From: Brachionus rotundiformis
Taxonomy: Eukaryota; Rotifera; Eurotatoria; Ploima; Brachionidae
Assembly: GCA_016802295.1 (NCBI GenBank)
Contig: JAESIW010000020.1
Location: forward strand, 6,356,556-6,420,555
Direction: 5' to 3'
Length of the DNA stretch: 64,000 bases
The first letter of the stretch is position 1; each line of letters begins with the position of its first letter. The notes under the pieces were generated by a model. It searched no databases and was not told the DNA's origin. It worked only from the letters and a program-made list of their open reading frames with translations. The translations under genes were made by a program, and so were the position numbers. Shown in pieces: positions 55,807-64,000 of the stretch.

Positions 55807-56340
55807 TTAGATATTCTTTAAGACATTGTCGGCCAATGAACACGATGCACCAGTTCCATCCGGTTCTTCGAAGACTTTTCTGACAACATTGTCCTCAATG
55901 ATCATTGTGTATCGCTTTGAACGAACTCCTCCAAGAACAGGAAGATCTTTTTCCATTTTAATGGCTTTGGTAAATTCAGCTTGAGGGTCAGCTAGTATAT
56001 GCACTTTGCCTTCTGCTTGACGGTCTTTGGCCCATGCACCAGTGACAAAAGCATCGTTGACAGTCACACAGGCAACCACGTCATAGCCTTTTGATTTGAC
56101 TTGGTCAAAATTGTTGATGAATCCTGGCAAGTGGTTGTTGGAACATGTTGGTGTGAATGCGCCTGGAACTCCGAGTAAAATTCCCTTTTTACCTGCGAAT
56201 AAATCGCGAATGTTCACTTTATTAGCGGGGCTGTCTTCATACAAGATACTATTTGGGAGCTGGCTTCCTTCCTTGTATTAATTTAATCATTAAAAATAAA
56301 TACTTAAATATTTTATCTTTTTAGAACTTACTAAACTCAT
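55807..56340 (-). CDS. PRDX5: Peroxiredoxin-5, canonical copy 3, two exons
   Basis: A 9-nt coding exon (56340-56332, M-S-L) joins exon 2 (56271-55807) in phase 0 across a 60-nt intron (donor GTAAGT, acceptor ATACAAG), giving 157 residues. The join aligns M-S-L-E-G-S-Q-L-P with M-V-K-E-G-D-Q-L-P of copy 2. The active site is complete: G-V-P-G-A-F-T-P-T-C-S with the Pro, peroxidatic Cys and Thr, and the resolving Cys in E-P-D-G-T-G-A-S-C-S-L. This is therefore an atypical 2-Cys Prx5 and probably the parental copy. No mitochondrial or peroxisomal signal is obvious (C-terminus L-K-N-I). Confidence 0.9.
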
Positions 56341-57645
56341 GGTTCTAATTAACAAGAAAAAAAAGTACCTTTAAATTGCTTAAGAGTCTATTGAATATAG
56401 CTTGACTGTTGCTTGGCTTTAAATAGTTGTTAAAGCTTCGAATCATTATTTAAATAATTTTCTTTTCAGATTAGATAGTTTATAGAAAGTTCTAAATTCT
56501 AAATAAACTTTTAAATTTATGGTAATCATCATGAAGTAAGTAATAAGCCATACTTGTGATGAAACATTTCAAAATTATTTTAACATAATAAAGAAAAGTA
56601 ATGCTGAATATTATATTTAGCTTAAATTTTAGTAAAAAAATTTCTGTTCAAAAATGTTTATCTACTTGGTTAATATCTTAGACAAAAGAATCAAAAAAGA
56701 GACATCTTTAGCGATATTTATTAAAATATATTCCAGAAATGGTACGATCATTGATTGGTTTTTGATGAGCATTTTGGACACATCAAAAAAAAGAATAACC
56801 TATCTATTAGAGATATTATTTTCAGAGACCTATTAAGGTGAAATAAGTAAACTTTAACTTTGAATTTTCTTAATCAGAATTTTGTGAATCAGAACCAAAT
56901 TTTGGTCTTCCAATAAAAATTTCAAACTTAAGCTTTCGAATTTCCCAAAAAATCATTTATTGTGCTTCTGCTACATTGTCTAGATTCTGTAATTTGGAAG
57001 CAAATTTTTTACAAATTATAATGCTGGTATTTTTAATGTGGTTGAACTGTCATTATTTTGATAATGAGATACTTAATTTTTGCTCTTCAATAGTTTAAAA
57101 ATATTTTATGATGTTTATACTTAGCCACTATCTTTTGGTCAGCATTAAATTAATTAATTAATTATTTTTTAATCCTTTTTATTATTCTTGTGATGGGTGT
57201 CTTTTAATTTGGATATAATTATTTTTTTAAATAAATAGATGTAGAAATGTTGTTTTAATAAATAATTAAAATAATTAAATCAAGCTAGAAATATTTTGAT
57301 TATAATATCATAAATCATTTTAAAATTTAAAACGTGATCAAGGGCTAACTTGTGGTATTGGATATCTGAAGGAATAAAATAAAAACAAAACGAAAAACAA
57401 TCAAAACAGGTAAATAATATTATTACAGGATTAATTCTTAATAAGACATAAGCCGGTTATTTGGATAAAGATCAATTATGAGCTAAACCAGCAAATGTTT
57501 CTTTTTTGAATGCATCAAACACTCAAAAACTTCATAAAATATTTTCAACTATTTAATTTAATTATTTTTAACTAGAAAGTGCATCCAGTCAAAAATTGAA
57601 AAATATAAAATCATATTCTATAAGTCAAAAGTTTATTCAAAATCT
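56341..57645. other. Intergenic between PRDX5 and repeat-peptide copy B
   Basis: A/T-rich. A 60-codon open frame at 56654-56836 (plus) has no recognisable motif. The boundary at 57650 is the breakpoint of the segmental duplication shared with 38231-38932. Confidence 0.4.
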
Positions 57646-58151
57646 TTATAATTGTTGTTCCATTGGTAACTCTGTTGTCAATTCAGAAGCTACACCTTGT
57701 ATCATTGGCATTTCTGTTGTAGATTCAGACATTACTCCTTGGACCATGGGCATCTCGCTAGTTGTCTCGACCATTTGATCAGCTTGTCGTTTCCAATCTT
57801 TTCCCCATTTACCATCCATTCGGCCTAGACAATGATTTCAATAAAAATAAACAATCTATGACAAAAATAAATATTAAAAGATAGAATTACGCTCTCTCTT
57901 CTTTTCTCCTTGAACACCTTGAGCTTGCTGATTTTCTGGTTGTGGTGTAGTTTCGGACTTTACTCCTTGAACCATTGGCATTTCGGTTGTTGTCTCTTGA
58001 GCTTGTCTTCTCCACTTTTTCCAGTCTTCAAATTAATGATTCATTTTTCTTCTCTCGTCATGGTATCTAATTAAATCAACTTACCATCAGCATACACACA
58101 ATTGGCAATGTAAACGCCTACAAACAAAATGACCAATGCTGAATACTTCAT
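57646..58151 (-). CDS. Secreted repeat-peptide precursor, copy B (three exons, 126 aa, truncated)
   Basis: Exons 58151-58085, 58025-57891 and 57824-57646 correspond one-to-one with copy A at an offset of 19,419 bases. The signal peptide, the W-K-[KR] units and the E-M-P-M-V-Q-G-V repeats are retained, with one V-to-I change (M-I-Q-G-V). The duplication breakpoint falls in exon 3, so the protein ends P-M-E-Q-Q-L-stop and lacks the last 17 residues of copy A, including N-R-K-R. About 190 bases of upstream sequence came along, so it may be expressed. It is divergent from the SMB/7TM receptor gene starting 608 bases away. Confidence 0.6.
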
Positions 58152-58337
58152 TGTATCTTTGAGCTTAATTAAATTCAAGTATTGTTTTTATTGTTCAGTT
58201 GATATTTTTGTATAAAGCAGAAATTTTGTTTTTATATGGCATTTTGGTACACATTTTTTTTCAGGATTTATTTTTTCCTTTGAAAATATTTTGCTGACAC
58301 CAATTTTTTAAATTTTTGTCCATAAATAAATTGGCCT
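57650..58337. repeat. Segmental duplication, copy B (partner 38231-38932)
   Basis: Same orientation as copy A, with very few substitutions by eye and a 14-base shortfall just upstream of the start codon. Intron sequences are as well conserved as exons, which points to a recent event and rules out retroposition. Confidence 0.9.
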
Positions 58338-58759
58338 CTGAAGGAATTTTTCAATTTTAATTTCTTAAAATAAGTATTTTTAATTTTTTTAATATACCAG
58401 TTAAAATTTTTTTCTAAATAAACAAAAAAACTCTTATCTTTAAAATTTGATTTTTAAAAAATTAGTATTATATGCAATTTTAATATACCTAATTATTTTT
58501 TATTTTATTCATAAGCCACGGGGAATCATAAAAACAATTAATTTAAACAGATTATTAATATAACAGAGTAAAGGCGTAATAAAAGCTTTATTATCAATTT
58601 CAAATTTTTAGTCCAAATAAATTTAATATCATCAAATTTTTAAAAATAAGAAATCGATAAACCATTATTCTCTAAATTCATATTGATATAAATTTCTAAA
58701 ACTATTAATTTAAAAAAACTGTTTTATTTTTCAATTTGAAAATTAAATTTTTTCTTAAA

Positions 58760-60505
58760 ATGGCAAAACAAATTTTATCTATTTTTATATTTTGCCAATT
58801 AAATTACGTCATTATTTTTTCTTGTAATGACAAATGTTTTAACCAAAGCTCTTTATTCTCCCCATCATGCTTTTGCACTGATTGTGACCGATTTTTGGAT
58901 TGCTGTGAAGATGCTATGAACCAAACCGTAATCAGTAAAAATTCTGACCTATTTGAATGTATCTATTTGAATAACTTTATTGGCAATTATCTTATTTCAA
59001 AGTGTAATAATTCAGATGAATCGAGCCTAAAATCAAATTGCGAACGAGAACAAAATGATATGGAGCACCTAACTCCTGTATACTCGAAGAAAACAGATAA
59101 TTTTTATAAAAATATATTTTGTGCACTATGTAATAGTGAAGAAGTAGATACAGATAAAATTATCTTTTTTGAAGTTCATTTAGGATCAAATTCATTTAAA
59201 ATAACATTGAATACGAGCTACTCAATCGTTCCTCCAAAAGATATCCCTAAGCCAAGATTATGCTACAAGTCAATTGATTCTTGTCCTACAAACACAAATA
59301 AAAAAATGGCAAGTCTTTGCTCAAAATTTACCAGCTATAGATATAACAGCCAGAATAAAGTTTATAAAAATGAATATTGCGCAGAATGCAACGAACCTGA
59401 AGGACAATTTTCTTGTGTCATTCCTATTGCTGGTTTTCCATTTCTAAATGATGGTCTAAGTCTACAAGTTTTATTTGATCTTACCAATTTAGGAAAAGAG
59501 TTCAATCTTGGCATTAAATTAAAAGAAAATGAAAGAATAATATCAAGTAATAGCATTAGAATTAAATTGGAAAAAAATATTGATAGAATAAAGAGATATA
59601 TGACCTTGATTGGCCAAACCGTATCTATTTTGTGTTTATTTATTTTATTAATTTACTATAAGGTTAGAAAGCTTTTTAGTAACATACCTGGAAAAATAGT
59701 CATTAACTTGTCAGTATCTCTACTTTTTTCCCAAATATTTTTTCTGACATCGATGTATTTGTCTAAAAATGAATATGTGGAAAAACCAATTTACAAGTTC
59801 AACTCGTCCAAAGAATTGTTTAAAAGTATAAAGCAAATTTTGCCATGCCATTTGAGCGGTATGCTCGTTCATTATTTTTATTTGGCATTTTTTCTTTGGA
59901 CAAATATAATGGCTTTTGACTTGTACCAAATGTTTGCTCTGTCCTCGCTGCTTATTCACATTTACAAAAATCAAAAATTATTTCTTAAATATCTTGTTTA
60001 TGGATGGATATTGCCATTGGTTTTAATAGCACTCATGGTTGGTAAAAATTACAATAAAATATCCTATGGCCAAAAGGGCTGTTTCATTTCTTCGAGCATT
60101 GACTTGTTGTTTTTTTTCATCATACCAGTAGGTGTAATACTTAGCGCCAATCTAGCATTGGTAATAAGAGGTATTACGCTATTGCTCAAAATAGATAGAT
60201 CAAATGAATCTTTAAAATTGGACTCTGAAATGAAGAGAAAAGAAAAAAATAGAGTGGTTCTATTTATCAAGTTGTTTTCAATAACTGGAATAACTTGGAT
60301 CTTGGGCATTCTTAGTTCACTAATTAATGATAAATACTCATTTACTTGGTATATGTACATAGTTTTCAATTCGCTTCAAGGTGTTTTTCTAATGGTATCC
60401 TTTATGTTTAACTTTAGCTCTAATAAATCATCATCAAAATTAAAATCTGATGATAATGAAATGAAGCGTCAGTCATCAGACAAAAATTTTAATGCAAAAT
60501 ACTAA
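58760..60505 (+). CDS. Somatomedin-B-like / class B 7TM receptor, second paralogue, single exon
   Basis: 581 residues from the ATG at 58760 (the frame is open a little further upstream without an ATG). A signal peptide precedes an SMB-like knot (C-N-D-K-C-F, C-F-C-T-D-C-D, D-C-C-E-D). The ectodomain has F-Y-K-N-I-F-C-A-L-C-N and V-Y-K-N-E-Y-C-A-E-C-N, and K-S-I-D-S-C-P-T-N shared with the receptor at 10489. Seven TMs span about 280-555, with the TM3 motif H-Y-F-Y-L-A-F-F-L-W-T-N-I-M-A-F-D, and F-S-I-T-G-I-T-W-I-L-G in TM6. No GPS motif is visible. The cytoplasmic tail is short and Ser/Lys-rich. A Methuselah/adhesion-type receptor of unknown ligand. Confidence 0.85.
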   Translation: MAKQILSIFIFCQLNYVIIFSCNDKCFNQSSLFSPSCFCTDCDRFLDCCEDAMNQTVISKNSDLFECIYLNNFIGNYLISKCNNSDESSLKSNCEREQNDMEHLTPVYSKKTDNFYKNIFCALCNSEEVDTDKIIFFEVHLGSNSFKITLNTSYSIVPPKDIPKPRLCYKSIDSCPTNTNKKMASLCSKFTSYRYNSQNKVYKNEYCAECNEPEGQFSCVIPIAGFPFLNDGLSLQVLFDLTNLGKEFNLGIKLKENERIISSNSIRIKLEKNIDRIKRYMTLIGQTVSILCLFILLIYYKVRKLFSNIPGKIVINLSVSLLFSQIFFLTSMYLSKNEYVEKPIYKFNSSKELFKSIKQILPCHLSGMLVHYFYLAFFLWTNIMAFDLYQMFALSSLLIHIYKNQKLFLKYLVYGWILPLVLIALMVGKNYNKISYGQKGCFISSSIDLLFFFIIPVGVILSANLALVIRGITLLLKIDRSNESLKLDSEMKRKEKNRVVLFIKLFSITGITWILGILSSLINDKYSFTWYMYIVFNSLQGVFLMVSFMFNFSSNKSSSKLKSDDNEMKRQSSDKNFNAKY

Positions 60506-61148
60506 AAACCTTAATTTTTTAAAATAAATATTTTTTATACTTTTTCTCTACTCTCTAATACTTAACAATATTTTTTATGACATTTGAATTTATTTATTTG
60601 AAAAATTGGATCAAAATAATTTTTGCCTTAATTATAAAAATAAATTTAATAAAATTCTCATTTTTTTAAAAATTTAGATTATTGGTTATTTTTTGATGAG
60701 TCTCCTTGAAATGTCTAATTCTATAGAAACAGAAATAATTAATCAGCCAAAAATTTACTAATTCTTAAATTGATTTTTCTCTTTACTTATTTATTTAAAT
60801 CTAATCTTAATTAATTTTATTATGGGATATTTTCTAAAAATAAAGCCCAATTTTTATTTATTTTACTTAAAATAACACAGTTTTTTGTAATATCTTGTAA
60901 TATTTGGTAAAATTTAGTAAAAATTTGAAATAAAAATAAAAATCATAACGTAAAAAAATAATAAAAAATTGTAAGTCCTTTTCTGCTTTAATTTGACCGA
61001 AAAGTGTGTTTTTTTTGTAAAGTTCTTATTAATTTTTTTAATTTTAAATAAATCTTGACAAAATAAAAAAAATCGATTCTTAAAAAATCTTAATTATTGT
61101 TACTATTTATCTATTGAAAAATTTAAATTTTCTAATTTTCACTGTTTT
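60506..61148. other. Intergenic, nothing recognised
   Basis: 3' flank of the receptor gene leading to the second piggyBac-like relic. I looked for the element's missing TTAA-CACT left end here without success. Confidence 0.4.
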
Positions 61149-63040
61149 CTAACATAACTTGCAAATTATTTTAGTGGTATCGCTGCAGGACCCACAAACA
61201 AGCAATTTACAACTACCACAACTAAATTTTGTTTTATTTTCATTGAATAGTCTTATTTGGCATTTTCTTCTTTGTCCAATATCTGTACCTTGGCTTTTTC
61301 TTTTTGATGGATTTGACTTGTGTGATGAATTCAACGAAGCCAACCGCTTTCGTGAAGTGTTTGGAGTTAAAGAAGAAGGAATGGACTCACGGTTAGGGTT
61401 TTCATTTTTGAATAAAACCCAGCTGTTTAATGTTACCATATTAAGAATTTTTAAAAAAGACGCTAGCTGGCCATCGCCTTGTTTGACATTTTGTTGAATA
61501 AATTCGTGTCATGTTATCAACGCAATCTACACCGACTTTTTTAAAATTATAATCGTTGACTGTATTTGGAAGCTTTTTGCCCACATTGCGAATGATTGAA
61601 ACTTTTTCATGAAATGAACTCAAAATCCAAACGTTTTTATACTAGGCAATAAGGATAAAAACGTTTGGATTTTCAAATAGTAAGTATAGTTCCTTTTTCA
61701 TCATCTAAAAATGCACTTTCATAACTAGGTTTATTTGTTTTAACAATTGAAGGCAGCTCAGGTTTGTTTCTTATAATTGTGCCTATAAAAGTAGTTTTAA
61801 CTTTTAGCAGATCTTTCACCAAGTTGTAGGACGTAAAAAAATTATCTGCCGTTACACAATGGCATTTATTTTGAAAGGTTCAACTAATTTTTTGACAACA
61901 AATTCACCCTGAAGTTCATCTGAAGGCTTGTCCGTGTCTTTACCCAAATATGGAAAGGCATTTAAGATGTATTTTGTAACCACGTCAACTAAGAGCCAAA
62001 ACTTGATTCCAAATTTATCAGGCTTATTTGGAAGATACTCAATAAAAATACACCGGCATTTGCATGGCAAAAGCTATTCGTCTACTGTAAGGTCTTAATG
62101 GGGTACATAACATTTTCTTGAATTCTGAATAAACTTTTCCCAAAGATCTCTTATCATATAAAAACGGTCTTTTCTTATTGAACTTGATCGGGTTTGCTTG
62201 TTATCGAATCTTAAATATTTCATAATAAGCAAAAAACGATTTTTTGATAAAAATTTAGATATTATAGGGATTCCATAATTTTTTGACCACATGGCTACAA
62301 CAGGAAGACCAGGACAGAAAATTCCACGACAGAATAATACTCCAATAAATGCAATTATTTCTTCTATTTTAAAATTGATGGTTTTATCAATTGATTGTGC
62401 ATAACTATTTGTAAAATTTAATATCATATTTAACATAGAATAATCAAAGATAGCTAAAAATGCCGATATGGGATTCGTATCGATTCTCGATTCGGCGTAT
62501 CTAGTAACACCTGCTGACTCATTGAAAAATATTTTATTCCTAACTTCATTATCATCATCAGCAAATGAATTATAATCAAGATCATCTTCACTGTTACTTT
62601 CAAATATGAAATCTTCATTATCATCCAAATAACTAATATCGTCGCTCCCAGCATCTGAATCGGAATCATTAACGTTTTGTAGACGTTCCAAAGCAGCTAA
62701 AGAAGCATTTCTTTTTGAAATTTTGACAAATAAGCAATTTTTAGATAAAATTAAGTATAAATATATCTGTATAATATACAGTTTTCATGTAAAATTAACG
62801 TTGAAAGAAGCCAAATCGAAAGTGGGGTCAATTGACCCGTGCGAAAACTTATATTTTTGTATATATTTTTTTTTCGGTTCAAAACTTATATAACTAAAAT
62901 TTTAATTTTATTTTTTTGAAATATTTTTTTAAAAGCAATTTAGTGTAAACAAGGTTTTTCAGAAATTTTTTATTATTTTAAAATTTTATTGAGAATCAAA
63001 ACTTGAAATCGGGTCAACTGACCCGCCGGGTTTTCTAGTG
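61149..63040 (-). mobile_element. Broken piggyBac-like transposon, second copy
   Basis: The minus strand encodes L-A-A-L-E-R-L-Q-N-V-N-D-S-D-S-D-A-G at the N-terminus (62710-62640), a transposase core piece with W-S-K-N-Y-G-I-P near 62280, and F-W-L-L-V-D-V-V-T-K-Y-I with the second catalytic Asp near 61995. Next come G-V-D-C-V-D-N-M near 61535 (third Asp region) and a C-terminal C-G-S-C-K-L-L-V-C-G-S-C domain ending at 61149. The right end CACTAGAAAACCCGGCGGG stops at 63040, followed by intact TTAA (63041-63044). Several frameshifts and stops break it. It diverges from the element at 49630-52723. Confidence 0.82.
61621..61675. repeat. Perfect 19-bp hairpin inserted in the piggyBac-like coding region
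   Basis: AAAATCCAAACGTTTTTAT and its exact reverse complement are separated by 14 bases. The hairpin lies between transposase segments that are adjacent in the related element, so it looks like an insertion rather than part of the gene. Confidence 0.6.
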
Positions 63041-63044
63041 TTAA

Positions 63045-64000
63045 AGCTAAGGGTGGACATTTCAAATTTTAAAAAATAAAATGTTCTAAATTTTGTAGAC
63101 ATTTTTTTGGTAAAAAATTTCACTCCCTTTTTTTGCGGTTTTTTTACTTCGATTTTTTCTCTAGTCTATTTTTTGTACCTTTAAATAAATAAAATAATTT
63201 TTCTGAAAAAAATAACTGATGCAAAAAAAAATTTAGTTTGCTTCTTTTTTGCCTTGGGAAAAAAAATAGCAGATTAAAGGAAATACTACTCTGTCAAAAT
63301 TAGTAATTAAATATTTTTTAAAATTTAATGAATCTTAAATGGTGGGCCTAGATTGTATAACTATAATGATGAATGTGAAAAATGAATAGCCGACTTGTCC
63401 TGTAAATATTATCTAAAATGTTCACATATATTGGCATTAAAAAACGATTATTTTGTTTTTAAAACTAAAAGAGGACGTACCCCACGTGCCACTTAATCAA
63501 CAACCTTGGAGGATCACCAGTTCATCGATGGATTTCCAATAGAGGTAATGCACTTTCGTTCTATTTTCTTAAATGGTACCTGGTTATTTCTATAAGCATT
63601 TTTCTATAGGTCGGTCTCATGATAATTCTGATTCTATGTAAATTAAATGAAGCTACTTTAGAGTTAAACAACAACGTTCTTACATTAATCATTTGTCTTA
63701 CTAATCTCTCGTTAGGATACAAAAGAGATAAATGAATGCAAATTAGGCTTTTCAGAATTAGTGAAAGGTTATCGTCTGTCCTAAAACAAATTGTCTTCTT
63801 TGACCTCTTATATCTAGAAAAAACTGACAGAAAATGATAATTTTTTTTCATTCTCTCCTTGTATAGCCAAGGGTAATTAAATAAATTTACATTTAAGCCA
63901 ATTCTCTGTCATTACCTTTTTTTCCACATAGCATCTTCATTCAAAGAGCTCTTTCGTGATTATTGATTTAAATAATTCAATTAGTTATAATTAGTTAAAA
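63045..64000. other. Terminal intergenic stretch
   Basis: After the TTAA at 63041 the sequence is A/T-rich. A 96-codon open frame at 63851-63561 (minus) has a basic, unpatterned product with no recognisable domain; I do not support it as a gene. Confidence 0.35.

Noticed and set aside
57596..57778. 60-codon plus-strand frame
   Set aside because: Antisense to the repeat-peptide copy B exon 3; its apparent repeats are reverse reads of that gene.
63561..63851. 96-codon minus-strand frame near the window end
   Set aside because: Basic, unpatterned product with no motif; could be chance or part of an unseen element.

Overview
The window is strongly AT-rich animal DNA. Coding exons with GT-AG introns, many only about 50 nt long, sit among decayed transposons. 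The gene content is metazoan: TBP, a LIMK-type kinase, SDCCAG8, CCDC13, a TAB2/3-like adaptor, SLC35A4 and PRDX5. Together with single-exon receptors carrying the lophotrochozoan-style repeated motif Y-K-N-x-[FY]-C-A-x-C-N, this fits a small invertebrate genome. A monogonont rotifer such as Brachionus is my best guess, but that is inference. Two runs of N (15074-15684 and 42644-43070) show it is a draft assembly, and both runs are flanked by duplicated sequence.

Left third (1-28.7 kb): a decayed CR1-like LINE; a two-exon four-TM membrane protein (minus strand); CCDC13-like (plus); a somatomedin-B/7TM receptor (plus); mariner-type transposase relics around gap 1; SLC35A4-like (minus); an RTE-like LINE relic; a TAB2/TAB3-like NZF adaptor (minus); and a ten-exon SDCCAG8-like gene (plus). 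The long introns of the last two genes and of CCDC13 have absorbed transposon debris.

Middle (28.7-44.5 kb): a transposon graveyard (MULE, LINE EN and RT pieces, a CXC-tailed integrase piece), then a compact cluster. The cluster holds TBP (minus) and a PHOSPHO-type phosphatase (plus) sharing a gap of about 107 bp, a degenerate tandem duplication containing tRNA-Asn and an 8-bp-TSD MITE, an unannotated three-exon 61-aa secreted peptide gene, a second PHOSPHO-type phosphatase, and a three-exon secreted repeat-peptide gene. A gene-poor stretch follows with gap 2 and a tRNA-derived SINE.

Right third (44.5-64 kb): a LIMK-type kinase with no LIM or PDZ domain in its model; a broken piggyBac-like transposon interrupted by a 910-bp element with an 8-bp target duplication; three tandem peroxiredoxin-5 paralogues with a second tRNA-Asn and a small two-exon gene among them; a recent copy of the secreted repeat-peptide gene; a second SMB/7TM receptor; and a second broken piggyBac-like element.

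The genes do not form one pathway. Recurrent themes are local duplication (PRDX5 x3, PHOSPHO x2, SMB-receptor x2, repeat-peptide x2, tRNA-Asn x2 plus a fragment) and two centriole/cilium coiled-coil genes. Exon joins were deduced by eye from splice sites and phase and have no transcript support.
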